DNA from: Rhynchopus sp. YZ270_cl-10
Taxonomy: Eukaryota; Euglenozoa; Diplonemea; Diplonemida; Diplonemidae
Direction of reading: 5' to 3'
NCBI GenBank assembly: GCA_964035575.1
Contig: OZ037841.1
Location: 868,001-932,000, forward strand
Length of the DNA: 64,000 nt
A model generated the notes under the pieces. That model had not been told where the DNA came from. It did no database searches and saw nothing but the letters and a program-made list of their open reading frames with translations. Position numbers and translations under genes: made by a program. Shown here one piece after another: positions 11,072 to 21,625 of this stretch (the first letter of the stretch is position 1; each line of letters begins with the position of its first letter).

Positions 11072-11135
11072 GGATAGTAAATAGTGGAGCTCATCCCTCG
11101 GGTGTCAACACTAATCCTCGAATACAACCAAGTTT
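11072..11135 (+). repeat. Module E copy
   Basis: AGTGGAGCTCATCCCTCGGG, then TGTCAACACTAATCC and ACAACCAAGTTTTTGG. Related copies lie at 46443 and 47338. Confidence 0.65.
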
Positions 11136-11416
11136 TTGGAAAAAACGTTGTCAGGCTATCGGGGGGAAAGGGTATTTTTTGAACTGCGTTTTTTATAAGA
11201 AGACAGTTCGCCGCGCTGGGTTTCCATCCAACGCTGAGTGACTGATAGGCAATGCAGTTGAGGAATCATCTGTTTTCTTCTGTTTCAGAGGACATGGCAT
11301 ATCATCGTGTGCTCTGTGGTGAGGAAGCGTTCATCTCAACCTCTCAACCCCTCAGCTATTCCCGTTGTCGCGATGTTTATTGCTCAAAGGCAGCGAAGGG
11401 AAAATAGTAACTTCTG

Positions 11417-11609
11417 ACACCTACCTGCCGGTTACATATTACTAGTGGTCACCAATTAAGAGCATTTGCAAAACCCGCTTTTAATTAGTGACCACGGCAA
11501 TAAAGGTACAGCGGTAATTTACGCTGGTCATTTATTTTGAGCACTTTTGGAGATGGAAATTCGCTCTTAATTAGTGACCAATGTAATAGGTGACCGGTTG
11601 GTAGGTGTT
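11417..11609. mobile_element. 193-bp MITE with ~46-bp terminal inverted repeats
   Basis: The left arm (ACACCTACCTGCCGGTTACA, then TATTAC...GGTCACCAATTAAGAGC, 11417-11463) is the reverse complement of the right arm (GCTCTTAATTAGTGACC... to GGTAGGTGTT, 11563-11609) with about eight mismatches. The interior carries a further TTTTAATTAGTGACCAC copy. There is no coding capacity. No clear target duplication was found. Confidence 0.8.
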
Positions 11610-11896
11610 ATGGAGACAGCTTCACAGGCATATGTGGGTCTGTCACCTGCCCTTGTCCAGACAACACTCGTCCAAGGTTTTTTTTTTCCCTTCTTTTGCT
11701 TCTTAGAGGGCTTTGTATTTCAATTTTTGTTTGCAATTTTTGTCCCTGTTTTTAGGAAACCACTCCGCTTGCAAGGGATAACGCAAAAGGGAAGGGGGGA
11801 AAAGGAGAGAAGCTAACAGCTAACGCTTAGAATGGCATTGCAAGCAGAGTTCTCTTAGCTTTGTTTTCTCCTGACCTAGCAGTTCTCTTTGTTGTT

Positions 11897-11940
11897 TAGA
11901 TGTGTGTGCATGAGGGGCACATTCATCTTTCAAGTTTTCG
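11897..11940 (+). repeat. Module A' copy
   Basis: GATGTGTGTGCATGAGGGGC, then ACATTCATCTTTCAAGTTTT. Related copies lie at 6186, 14711, 15055 and 31139. Confidence 0.55.
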
Positions 11941-12060
11941 TATTTTATATGCACAGTGTCAGCATCCACTCGAGGTGTCTGCACGTTGTTTTTTTTTGCA
12001 TATTTTTTGCTGTCGGTAAATTTTTCTGTTTTTTTCCTCTTCAAAATAAAAATCGTGTAG

Positions 12061-12116
12061 ACCCCTGGTTCCCCAAAGATGGGTGTACTTTAGGCGATTG
12101 TCGACAACACCAACAA
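12061..12116 (+). repeat. Module D 3' half upstream of a gene
   Basis: CTTTAGGCGATTGTCGACAA followed by CACCAACAAGAG. It lies 340 bp before the start codon of the next gene. Confidence 0.6.
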
Positions 12117-12344
12117 GAGAATGCATCCCCCCTCGCTTTACTTGGTGGCATCTCCCGCGGGAGGAAAGTCTCGTCTCACCGGGAGAACATCTCCCTCCCT
12201 CCGCACGTCGCGTTTCCCATCTGCTTGCGGCCTCGAAGCTGTCACTCTGGTTGCGGTGAGTGAAGCCGGTCCCGCCGGATGGCCACCCCCCACCACTACC
12301 CACATCAAGCACCTTCCCCCCTCCCCATTTTGCTTCATATATAG

Positions 12345-12396
12345 TGCCATCCTTTTTGCCCTCTTCTTCCTTTTCTTTCTTCTTCCTCTATTTAGG
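12345..12396 (+). promoter_or_regulatory. Pyrimidine tract and AG upstream of ATG (possible splice acceptor)
   Basis: A long C/T tract (TTCTTCCTTTTCTTTCTTCT) ends in CTCTATTTAG, 58 bp before the ATG at 12454. It suits a 3' splice site for a 5' UTR intron or for a spliced leader. The same layout precedes the genes at 35541 and 57505. Confidence 0.4.
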
Positions 12397-12453
12397 GCTT
12401 CATCAACGTTATTTTCTCTTTCTTTTTCTACCCTTTGAGGGGAGACATCCAAT

Positions 12454-14670
12454 ATGGTTTCTGATTGCAAACGCCCTCCAGATGACAGCTTAGAGGAGCT
12501 CGATCGATATGCAGTTAAGATCCAGACACAGCAGAGGAAGGTTCTCGCACAGAGACAGCGGGAGAAGATGGGGGTTGTGCGGGGGATGATTGAGGAGTCT
12601 CTGTCTGATCGCAGTGCGGCGGATGTGGCCAAAGACGTGGCTGCGGAGTATGCCGATGCGGTGGCTGCAGGCGATCCTGCTAGCATCGTGAGCACCTTGG
12701 CGCATGATACCCATATTGAAACGTACAATGGTGTACAACGTGGTCGTCCTGCTGTCAAACAAACGCTGTGTTTATGGGTAAAAACGCTCGGAAAATTTAC
12801 CCATCAAACCACAACGCATAATACCGATAATGACACCGTCGCTGTCGTCTTCTCAGCAGATCCCCCAAATGGTGCAAAAGATGTTCTAATAGTCGACACA
12901 CTCAGCTTTTCTGAAACCCTCCAGGTGGCCTACATCGACCGTCTCGTTGCTAATGAAGATGATGTGTTGGAGACGTCGCTGCATTGCACGCTGTCCGGGC
13001 TTGGGAAAGAGAGGGATTCGCGGAGTTACCTTGCGCGAGAAAACTGCCGTCGGTTTTTCCGCAGTCAGGTTTCTCGGGTTCAGTTTCAGGGGTTGGTTCA
13101 AGGAATTAAGGGTGATGTTTCGTCTTCGGTGGCGAAGCAGAGAGAGGCAGAGTTGTTAGGTGAGGTTCGTGTGCTCCGTGCCCAAATGGTTGAAGCCGAG
13201 CATGTCACCTCTGAAATTCTGCGTTGCAAAGACGCGCAGCTGGTGATGGCGCATAGCCGTGAGGAATACCGTGTCGCGTATCTCTCGAAACGCATTGAAG
13301 AGCTGCTTCTCACCCAGGACGACCTCAGGGCACAGTTGACGTGCACCGGCGCGCTCCCTGGAGACATCCAAATCGAACGCATGGACACTGTGTACACCAG
13401 AAGCGCGCACGAAGCTCCATTAGAGTCCATCAAAGAAGTGTCCTCCGAACGACTCTGCCGTGCTAAGGTTGAACAGCAAAGAGCGGACATCCGGGAAGCG
13501 AGAATGGCAGCACGAAGCAAGACCCGAGCCGCAATTCTGGAAAGGGAAGAGGCAGAAGCACTTGCAGCACACGAAGAAGAAGCTCTAGAGAACGAAGAGC
13601 AAAACAGATTATTTGACAACAGCATCAATCCCTCCGAGAGCATGCTGATGGCAGCAACCTTGCCCACAGAGGGGAAACGCGGCAAGAAACGGAAGAGCCA
13701 TCAGACAGAAGGAGTCTCCATTGGAGTGCAAACGCTTACAATGCGAAAACGTTACGACGAGCAGACCCAAACAACCACACGGAAGGAAGATGCGTGGCAA
13801 GACGTCTACGATATGATCTCCCAAGGACGTCTCGCGGACACAACAGAAAAGGTCAAGGAAAAGAACAGCCGCAAGAAAACACCGCAAAGCCGCAGCACTT
13901 CCCCCATCCATTCAAACCACACATCACGGACTGCCACCCCAGCGCTATCCATGCCAGCTCTTTCAGCACCACCTCCAAAACCTTCTGCAGAAGTTGCCAT
14001 TCAAACCGAACCAGAAAAACCACCACCCACACAACCCGCAGAGCGGAAAACCACCCCACCACCACCACCACTCCCACCACCACCACCACCCGCTGTGCCA
14101 ACTCCATCAGAGCCTCCGCCACCCCCGCTCCCACCCCCTTCGGTTGCCCCAATCCAAACGGAAAAGGAAAAGCCAGGAACAGCACCGGAGGTGGTGTGTA
14201 CTCGGAAGCACCCTAATGTGGTGCAGCTGTTGCCGGAGGGGAGGCGGAAGGCGGGGACTGCGAAGGTGGTGTCGGGGAGGAAGGTGGTGGGGAGGGGGGT
14301 GCTGCGGGGGAAGGTGGCGGGGATGGGCACGCAGCCTCGGAAGAAGGTGGTGCCTCCACCGGGGGCGGTGTGTGCCAGCAAAGGGGGTGGACGTCTCCCG
14401 CCCCTGCCAGCGCAGGCGCGCGCCGAGCGAGACTACTGGGAGATCTTCCGCTGCTGGAAGCGCATCGACCCCACCGACACAGGTACCGTCCCCCTCTCCG
14501 TCCTCCAGCGCTACTGGCAGCAGATCTTCCACGGACGCACGCAGGGTCGCCTCCTTGAAGCAGCATCCATCGCTGCAGAGCTTCGTGCGTACGAAGACGC
14601 GGGGTGTGTGAGCTTCCCGCAGTTCACCTCGCTCTACCTCAATGTTGTAGCACCGACGTCAACGGGGTAA
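12454..14670 (+). CDS. IQ / SnoaL-like / coiled-coil protein with proline-rich linker
   Basis: 738 residues in one exon. Residues about 19-38 (YAVKIQTQQRKVLAQRQR) resemble an IQ calmodulin-binding motif. Residues about 58-185 look like an NTF2/SnoaL-type fold: a helical start (AAEYADAVAAGDPASIVSTL), a short HIETYNG segment, then alternating strands. Long charged helices predict coiled coil at about 215-310 and 345-395. A basic KRGKKRKSH patch, a Ser/Thr/Pro region and long proline runs (about 520-570) follow. The C-terminal ~85 residues contain a degenerate EF-hand-like loop (DPTDTGTVPLSV) lacking the usual position-12 acid. This domain mix is typical of cytoskeletal or flagellar scaffold proteins, but the role is inferred. 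Start chosen at the first ATG after the pyrimidine tract. Confidence 0.8.
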   Translation: MVSDCKRPPDDSLEELDRYAVKIQTQQRKVLAQRQREKMGVVRGMIEESLSDRSAADVAKDVAAEYADAVAAGDPASIVSTLAHDTHIETYNGVQRGRPAVKQTLCLWVKTLGKFTHQTTTHNTDNDTVAVVFSADPPNGAKDVLIVDTLSFSETLQVAYIDRLVANEDDVLETSLHCTLSGLGKERDSRSYLARENCRRFFRSQVSRVQFQGLVQGIKGDVSSSVAKQREAELLGEVRVLRAQMVEAEHVTSEILRCKDAQLVMAHSREEYRVAYLSKRIEELLLTQDDLRAQLTCTGALPGDIQIERMDTVYTRSAHEAPLESIKEVSSERLCRAKVEQQRADIREARMAARSKTRAAILEREEAEALAAHEEEALENEEQNRLFDNSINPSESMLMAATLPTEGKRGKKRKSHQTEGVSIGVQTLTMRKRYDEQTQTTTRKEDAWQDVYDMISQGRLADTTEKVKEKNSRKKTPQSRSTSPIHSNHTSRTATPALSMPALSAPPPKPSAEVAIQTEPEKPPPTQPAERKTTPPPPPLPPPPPPAVPTPSEPPPPPLPPPSVAPIQTEKEKPGTAPEVVCTRKHPNVVQLLPEGRRKAGTAKVVSGRKVVGRGVLRGKVAGMGTQPRKKVVPPPGAVCASKGGGRLPPLPAQARAERDYWEIFRCWKRIDPTDTGTVPLSVLQRYWQQIFHGRTQGRLLEAASIAAELRAYEDAGCVSFPQFTSLYLNVVAPTSTG

Positions 14671-15298
14671 CATTTTTTTGTCTTTTTTTTTTCTCAAAAA
14701 AACCCCATTTTTAGTGCACGAGAGGTACATCCATCTTACCCCCTTTTTTTGTCATTTTTGAGATGACAGCATGTCTCTTAGACAATTTTTTATTTCCGGT
14801 AATACCGAAGCATAACGGGGTTGTCTTATTTGTATACGTTTGTTTTGTTTGGATAAAAAAAGCATTTTGCTCGCCTTTCAAGGTGGTATTTTTTTTTCTT
14901 GTCGATAATGCAGAAACCCTGCTCCTTTAACAAGGCTGTGGTGTTGTCTGCATTATGTTACTGTCTATATTTACTATTTATAGGGACGCAGTGTGAGGCT
15001 TGGTTTCAATCCTACAAAATATTCCCCCATCTCTCTAAGGCTCTGAAAGGTGAATGTGCACGAGAGACACATTCATCTTTCAATGTTTCTTCCCCACAAC
15101 TTTATTCGTTCTCAACTTTATTTGTTCTCAAACGCAAATCTGCAGATATATGAATACGGAAAACGAAACAACAAACATTAGGGGGGTGGTGTGTTATTTC
15201 AACCTTTTCTTTCTCTCGGCTGGGAAAATGACATCGTCCCTGACAACAAACTTGTGGAAGCCAGCGCAGCTGATGCTATGCGATAACGAATATGATAA
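14671..15298. other. Spacer with module A' copies
   Basis: T-rich DNA with degenerate module A' pieces at about 14712-14745 (GTGCACGAGAGGTACATCCA) and 15055-15100 (TGCACGAGAGACACATTCAT), and a module-D-like CTTGTCGATAATGCAG at about 14898. No gene supported. Confidence 0.5.
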
Positions 15299-15350
15299 GG
15301 TGACTAAGCACGAGAGGCTTAGGATCATCTTACAAACTTTTCTTTCTTTG
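15299..15350 (+). repeat. Module A copy (full length)
   Basis: GGTGACTAAGCACGAGAGGC, then TTAGGATCATCTTACAAACT. It is almost identical to the intronic copy at 40317. Confidence 0.85.
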
Positions 15351-16109
15351 ATGGAGCATCGACCCTCTTTTTGCCCTCTCTGCATGCAGAGGGCTGCTGG
15401 GAGAGAGATGACTGGCACCACTGTAGAGGGCCTCGCTTCATGTGGTCGAATGAGGGGAGGGGGGTAGGGGGGGAAAGCAGGAGAAGGGGTGAAACAGGTC
15501 AAGACAGAGCGATAGCACACAGACTTGATCTGGTGCAAGCCCGCAGGAGTATCTGCCCTATCAGCTTTTGACGGTAGTGTAGTGGACTACCGTGGCTGTA
15601 ACGGGCAATGGGGGAATTAGGGTGGAGAGACGTTGCCGACATGGTTGTGGAGGACCAGGGTGTGTGTGTATGTGCTTTGGGGTGTATTGTTTGATGCATT
15701 AGGCATCACCTCTCCCCACCATCTCATTTGGCATTGCGCACTTTGCAGTTTTGCAGTTTTGCAGTTGGTGGTAGAGTATGGTTCTTAGAATGTGTCTGGG
15801 TATGAATGTGGTGTGCATCGTACCCATAGGGGTGGATGGAAGAGGAGCCTGTGGAGCGTAGGGGGACGAAGGTGGGGGTAAGGGAGAAAAGGGGAGGGGA
15901 TGGGGGGAAATAAGACCCTTATTGAGTTTGCCTCCAGTCTGACGTTGTGCAGTGCGTGGAGAGGTGCGGTCGCTAGGTGAGGCGTTTTCAATGAAATCCT
16001 ACGAGAGGAGAGGGCCCATGTGAACCCATTCATGCTGTCTCATAAGGCAAGGAGGGGTGAAGGGAAGGAGGAGAGCCGCTCACGACTCGTTTTTTTTTAA
16101 ATAATCTAT
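15351..16109. other. Gene-poor spacer
   Basis: No gene supported. G-rich + strand with several short frames following the skew. Confidence 0.4.
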
Positions 16110-16195
16110 CAGATGTAAACGAAATGGATTGTAGGATTGCATGGTTGGGGGGGGTCCATCATACACTTTCACCGAGGGCTTTTGTATTTCAGATC
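16110..16195 (+). repeat. Module C copy (internally deleted)
   Basis: CAGATGTAAACGAAATGGAT, GCATGGTTGGGG, then a shortened 3' part ending GGGCTTTTGTATTTCAG. Confidence 0.7.
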
Positions 16196-16410
16196 AAAAT
16201 TTTTTTTTGATGTGGTTTTACTGTTGCTCGTCTGTGTGTGGATGTGGGTGAGTGTGTTTGAAAGCGTTGCTGTGGGCAGTTCCTAAGAGCGAGATATTGC
16301 CCAAGAAGTGGGGTGTGGGTGTGGATGTGGCCATGTGCACACCACCCTGTGAGGTGAGGTGAGGGTACATCTAGCGTGGTTCTGATCTGCCGTATCGGTG
16401 GGGCTTTTTG

Positions 16411-16514
16411 GTAGTACTGCATGGTTGGGGTCCACCCGTGCACCGACCATCGTACCAAGGTGCACTGTCACCAAGCACTGTCACGAGAGGGGCCGTTGTA
16501 TTGCAAGTCAACCT
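16411..16514 (+). repeat. Module C copy
   Basis: GTAGTACTGCATGGTTGGGG to GTATTGCAAGTCAACC, with a small internal duplication of CACTGTCACNA. Confidence 0.75.
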
Positions 16515-17573
16515 TTTCCCCGCTTGGTTCTTTGTGATGCCATGAAGGTACACAGCACTGCGAGAGATTCGCTGGGGGTGGTAGTGGGATTGTGGGAGAG
16601 GGGGGATGGGATGGGTGGATAAGGGTACACTGTGAAGCTGGTCTTGCATGCGTCGCCCACCTTCGCTTCCACTGCTGGAGGAGCAGCAGCTCCTTCAGCT
16701 GCTCTTCTGGGGTGTACGTGTTCACGTCAGGGCAATGATACTAGGTAGAGGGGGTAGGGGCAGCCGTACGGCCGTTAGCTATGTAGCCCTGTTCCCCCTG
16801 TGGGTTGTGTGAGGATGTGGGATACCAAGGAAGCGGTCGGGGGCACTGCTCGCGTAGTGTGGGAGGGTGCGCCTGGTGGTGTGCGTATGCGTATTTTTTT
16901 TTTTGTCATCAATTTGGAAGACGTCCTGTGTACTGTTTGTGCACGTTGTTTGGGGGAATGTGGGATGTGGGGAACTGGGTAAGATGTTACGATGTCGCAA
17001 GCGTGAGAGAGGCGTGCGCAGAGGGCTCTTAGGCTGCTAAGCCAGTTGTAGGGATGTGGATGTAGTGGGGATGTGGGGATGTGGCAACTGGTCTACACTG
17101 TCGCAAAGGTGAGAGAAGCGTGCCTTGTGGCCTTCCGTGTGGGGCAATCTGCACGAACCTTGCTGATGAATGACGTCCTTGCCGTGTTCAGAGGGGCGGC
17201 ACGGTGTCTCAAGAGAGAGAGGTGAGAGCAATGAGCTGACAGAGGTCTTCCTGAGGATGTGCTTTTTTTTTTTTTTTTTTAAATTCCCATTTGGGAATCA
17301 CGTTCACCAGATGAGGCAGATCGTGTTGTGAGTAGTGCCGGTGGTTGACTTGAAATGGACGGTTGAAACGGGTTGTTGTACTTTTCGCTGTACCCTGCGT
17401 TTTGCTCCTCCCTCTGGGGGAGGGAGGGAGGGTTAATGCAAGCAATGTAGGTAAGCACGGCAGGTGCAGTAAATGACTTTTTACTTATTTCAACCGTAAG
17501 CCAACAGTGACACCACAAAGTAAACAAATCAAGTCATTTTACTACCCGCGGAGAACCAGCGACCGTCCGTCGG
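16515..17573. other. Gene-poor spacer with a local imperfect duplication
   Basis: The block at about 16990-17025 (TGTCGCAAGCGTGAGAGAGG, then CGTGC) is repeated imperfectly at about 17098-17130 (TGTCGCAAAGGTGAGAGAAG). A T-run and A/T tracts follow at 17265-17285. No gene supported. Confidence 0.45.
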
Positions 17574-17614
17574 TTGTACGGTGAGGCGTCTTGCACTTTC
17601 AACTTCTCTTTTAC
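17574..17614 (+). repeat. Module B copy
   Basis: TTGTACGGTGAGGCGTCTTG, then CACTTTCAACTTCTCTTTTA. Confidence 0.75.
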
Positions 17615-17734
17615 TTTACCGTCGTGAGGGAAGCCGGCCACCTAGACTTCGTGGCGTACGTGTGGGGAAAGGAGAGGATGGCCTTCTAGGGGGTGCAGTG
17701 TAGATTGCTAGAGGGTTCGCGTTAGTATAGGGTT

Positions 17735-17960
17735 GATGTGGCTGCGGTCGCGCTCTCGGGTGCAACTGCCGCCTCTGATTCTCGGCTAACACTGCCCTGG
17801 ACGCGTCTACAATGAAGTACCAACTTAGCAGAGGGTTCGGCGGTTGGGGGAGGATCATTTGTTGTTCAGAAGGGCTATCGAGTGTGGTCGCTTCTGTGGT
17901 CTCAATGGGGGGATGCCTACCAGATGGCTTCTGGCCACCTGTGTAGGTTGTAAGGTGGTG
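17735..17960 (+). repeat. Dispersed repeat, partner of 6680-6915
   Basis: Contains CGCGCTCTCGGGTGCAACTG, GTCGCTTCTGTGGTCTCAAT and TTCTGGCCACCTGTG, matching the repeat at 6680-6915. It lies just upstream of the first LRR gene and is absent upstream of the second. Confidence 0.6.
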
Positions 17961-18057
17961 TAGCTGACACTGGCACCTATGTGATGTTTGAGTTGCACCA
18001 TGTCCCACAACACCACAACCACAGCAGTAAAAAGAAAAGACACCGATCAACGCAAAC

Positions 18058-19914
18058 ATGGAGTTGAATGTGGCCTTCTCCGACAGGACGTACGTGATCG
18101 AGGTGGGTGTGGATGACACAACTGTGCAGATGCGTCGGAAGGTGGCGTCTGCAGTGGGGATGACTGAAGGCAGCTTCCTCATGACTTTCAATGGTGAGGT
18201 GATGGATGAAGGAGCGGACATGACGCAGCTGAGTGCTGGGGATACGATTGTGCTGACGAAGTCAACGAAGTACGAAGCCATCACAGCGCTTCGTAAGTTG
18301 GGTGAGACAGACCTGACGCCGGAGAGATTCAAGAACGTGCGGAATCTTCGTGTGGTGAATTTGTTTCTACAGGCAGAGGTTGTGACTGTCATACCCAATG
18401 ATTTCTTCTCCAATGTAGGGTTATCATACGTTAATCTGAGTGCTGGGTCGGCCGTCACGCAAATAGGGAGCAACTTCCTCAGATGGTGCTCTGACTTAGA
18501 AACGGTGGACTTGTCTTCGTTCAGCAGTCTGACGAAGGTTGGGAGTAATTTCCTCGTCGGATGCACTAGCTTAACAACGTTGAACTTGTCACCACTCAGC
18601 CGTCTGAGGAAGGTGGGAGACAACTTCCTAGACTGTTGCCATGCCTTAACAACGTTGGATTTGTCGTCACTCAGCAGTCTCACGAAGGTTGGGGATAATT
18701 TTCTCAGGAGTTGCTGGAGCTTACACACGTTGGACTTGACACCACTCAGCAGTCTCACGCAGGTTGGGGATAATTTTCTCAACGGCTGCAACTTAACAAC
18801 GTTGAACTTGACACCACACAGCCGTCTGACGAAGGTGGGAGACAACTTACTCAGCTGCAATAGCTTAACAACGCTGGACTTGTCGCCACTCAACAGTCTT
18901 ACGCATGTTGGGTGTCATTTTCTCAACGAATGCAGTAGCTTAACAACGTTGGACTTGTCGCCACTCAGCAGTCTGACGCAGGTTGGGGACAACTTCCTGA
19001 ACAGATGCACTGGCTTCACTACACTGGACATATCACTCAGCAGTCTTACGCGGGTTGGGTGCCATTTTCTCAGCGAATGCAGTAGCTTAACAACGTTGGT
19101 CTTGTCGCTCAGTAGTCTTACGAAGGTTGGGGATAATTTTCTCAGTGGATACACTGGTTTAACAACGTTCGACTTGTCGCCACTCAGCAGTCTGAAGCAG
19201 GTTGGGCACAATTTTCTGAAAGGATGCGACAGCTTAACTTCACTGAACTTGCCTTCGCCCAGCAGTCTTGCGGAAGTTGGCGACTACTTCCTCAGCGGCT
19301 GCAACAGCTTAGAAGTGCTGGACTTGTCTTCACTCAAGGCTCTTACGCAGGTCGGAGACTTCTTCCTAGACGAATGCACCAGTTTAACAACGCTCAACAT
19401 GTCTTCACTCAGCAGTCTCACGAGGACTGGGGACTTCTTCCTCAACGAATGCAGTAGTTTAGCAACACTGGACCTTTCTTCCCTCAGCAGTCTCACGCGG
19501 ATTGCCAACAATTTTCTCAACGGATGCAGTGGGTTAGCAGTTCTGGACTTGTCTTCACTCAGCAGTGTGACGTGCATAGGAAACTTCTTCCTCAACGGGT
19601 GCACCAGTTTAACAGCGTTGGACTTATCAGCACTCAGCAGCCTTATCCGCTTTGAGAACAACGTCCTGAACGGATGCAGAAGTTTAAAAACGCTGGACTT
19701 GTCTTCACTCAGCAGAGTGAGGTTTATGGTCAACACTTTCTGCCCGTTGCGAAGTTTGGAAAGCGTGTACGTCTCTGGATGCAGTGATTATTTGTTAAAA
19801 GCTGTGAAGAAGGCGAAGTTTAGCGAGTTTGTGGTGGAGGACCGTCCGAAGCGAAAGCGTGACGGATCTCTGGACGAAGACGAAGACCGCAAGCGTCCGA
19901 GACTGTCGCAATGA
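18058..19914 (+). CDS. Ubiquitin-like / BspA-type leucine-rich-repeat protein with NLS, copy 1
   Basis: 618 residues. Residues 1-75 (MELNVAFSDRTYVIEVGVDD..., ending GDTIVLTKS) have the spacing of a ubiquitin-like domain. From about 95 to 575 there are roughly 20 leucine-rich units of 23-24 residues of the BspA/LRR_5 kind, with consensus SLTTLDLSPLSSLTQVGDNF followed by LxGC. The last 35 residues are highly charged, with two basic clusters (PKRKRDG and DRKRPRLSQ) that look like a bipartite nuclear localisation signal. There is no signal peptide or membrane segment, unlike surface BspA proteins. This points to an intracellular, possibly nuclear, protein-binding role, which is inference. The start is supported by an accAACCACAG acceptor-like site 36 bp upstream. 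A nearly identical paralogue with more repeats lies 3.6 kb downstream. Confidence 0.88.
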   Translation: MELNVAFSDRTYVIEVGVDDTTVQMRRKVASAVGMTEGSFLMTFNGEVMDEGADMTQLSAGDTIVLTKSTKYEAITALRKLGETDLTPERFKNVRNLRVVNLFLQAEVVTVIPNDFFSNVGLSYVNLSAGSAVTQIGSNFLRWCSDLETVDLSSFSSLTKVGSNFLVGCTSLTTLNLSPLSRLRKVGDNFLDCCHALTTLDLSSLSSLTKVGDNFLRSCWSLHTLDLTPLSSLTQVGDNFLNGCNLTTLNLTPHSRLTKVGDNLLSCNSLTTLDLSPLNSLTHVGCHFLNECSSLTTLDLSPLSSLTQVGDNFLNRCTGFTTLDISLSSLTRVGCHFLSECSSLTTLVLSLSSLTKVGDNFLSGYTGLTTFDLSPLSSLKQVGHNFLKGCDSLTSLNLPSPSSLAEVGDYFLSGCNSLEVLDLSSLKALTQVGDFFLDECTSLTTLNMSSLSSLTRTGDFFLNECSSLATLDLSSLSSLTRIANNFLNGCSGLAVLDLSSLSSVTCIGNFFLNGCTSLTALDLSALSSLIRFENNVLNGCRSLKTLDLSSLSRVRFMVNTFCPLRSLESVYVSGCSDYLLKAVKKAKFSEFVVEDRPKRKRDGSLDEDEDRKRPRLSQ

Positions 19915-21026
19915 GAGACGCACAGCCTGTTGATAGCACACTTCGCGTTGGACGTGGTGCAGACTCATTCGCGGTGCAGAGTCTTCGCGTTTTTATGGGA
20001 AATATATTCGCCTCAAAAGAGAAATATTCATCTTTCAACATTTGTTTTTTAAATGCACCCTTAACGTCACAGAGATGTCACTTCCACTGGGATGTAGAAT
20101 TCTACAGGGCAGTCTTTTCCTTGTTGTTCTTTCGTATTTTATTTGTGAATGCAAAGTGAGGCAATGGGATGGGGTATGATGAAAAGTCAAATGTACTTTT
20201 TATTTTTGTAATTTTTAAGTACTCGCGTTGAATTTCAGGGTGTGCACTGTATGTGAAACAGCTGTGGATCTGCAGGTGCGTGTTCTGTTGTTCGTTCCGT
20301 GTGGTGTAGTTTGTAGTGTATTTTTTCTCTCATTTTTATATGTTACCATAAGAAGGTACCTCGCGGATATTCTTTCGCAGGTGGGCACAAGTTGTCACTG
20401 TGGCACTCAGCTGCGGTGCAGAAGAGGCAGTAGGGCAGACCAACTACCAAACGTGGGGTCTGTGCTACGCGGAATGACTGGTGCTTGGGTTTGTTGATTG
20501 TCTGTTGTGGTGCACCCCAGTTGTGTTGGTCGGCTTGCCGATCTGTTCTGTGACTGGGCTTGTGCTACTTGGTGATGGTCGACACAACAAAAAGGAAAAG
20601 GCAAACGTATGCGTTGTCAGCGTACCAACTAAACAGAGAAAAGAACGGAGGGGATTTAACTTATTTTCATTAAGATGACTGATTTGGGGAGTGGGGGGAA
20701 AGAAGCGCACATTGGACAAGAACATGTAAAGCAACCTTCTCCTCCTTCACCCCATTTTTTACCCCCCCTTTGACACCTTCCTCACCAACTAAACTGGCAC
20801 TTAAACTGCGCGGATGGTTGCCTTTTTGAGCGTTTTTTGAGTGTGTGATGAGCACCACCCTGCCAGCGACCCTACTCCTTCGCACCCTACTGGCTGGGGT
20901 ACATCAAGCTCTTGCGTTGAGTAACTTTCTCCCATTCTGAAAGAAATGCTTGCACTACCGAGCATGCAACAGAGGCCTGTAGTCAGGCGAGAGCCGTTTT
21001 TTCTCTGCCCCTACCTCAGCACTAGC

Positions 21027-21082
21027 GGTGGCTGTATTGTGATAGTTGCCGATCATACAATACACATCACAATACAGCCACC
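21027..21082. repeat. Perfect-arm hairpin in duplication unit 1
   Basis: GGTGGCTGTATTGTGAT (21027-21043) pairs with ATCACAATACAGCCACC (21066-21082), with a 22-bp loop. Unit 2 has a damaged version at about 24708-24760 (CTGTATTGCGATG ... GATCACAATACAACCACC). Confidence 0.85.
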
Positions 21083-21625
21083 AGTAACCATTGCCCTCTT
21101 TTTTATTCAGAGCCAGAGCCAGATCCACAGAAACAGTTCTTCTTCTCCTTCACCCTTTTTTTTTTTTTGTGTTATCAAGCATTGACGAATAGAAATGGAA
21201 AACGACGGATGGTGCGTGCCCGCTTTAGCGTATTGGTTTTCCACTAACATCACTCACATTCATCAGTGAAAAGCAGAAACCTTTTGCGGTGCGATAAACG
21301 AAAAAGTGTTTTCTTTATTTCATTTAACTGTCATATCCTGAAGTCGTTTTCTATTTTTTACCTACAAAGTGACTACACACTAGAGGCTTCGGTGCAGCGT
21401 ATAGTCTCGATTGATTTTTGGGTTTTCCTGTCGCTCTCCAAATACCGAACCACCGCCACCGACATCAAGGGCTGCACGGATCACGCCGCTGCTCCCCACA
21501 AAGCATCGTGCCCTACCCATGTGTGCTGCACACGGAGGTTACATCACATGAGTGGACGAGGGAACAACTTTCTAATTTAGATTAGAAGCAGATGAGGTGA
21601 CGGCAAACACCTCTTCCCCATAGTC

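Larger units (their letters stand above)
18002..21390 (+). repeat. Tandem duplication, unit 1
   Basis: Unit 1 starts at CCCACAACACCACAACCACA, 56 bp before the LRR gene. It matches unit 2 (21626-24870) through the gene and about 850 bp of 3' flank almost base for base, then in pieces up to the AAAGTGACTACACA motif (about 21365 versus 24838). The size difference reflects LRR number and indels. The unit-1 3' flank has no further gene. Confidence 0.9.

Noticed and set aside
17616-18893. 425-residue frame on the - strand over the first LRR gene (and similar ones at 22327-23022 and 19284-19736)
   Set aside because: The antisense of a stop-poor tandem repeat gene. The + strand has the domain evidence and the start and stop context.
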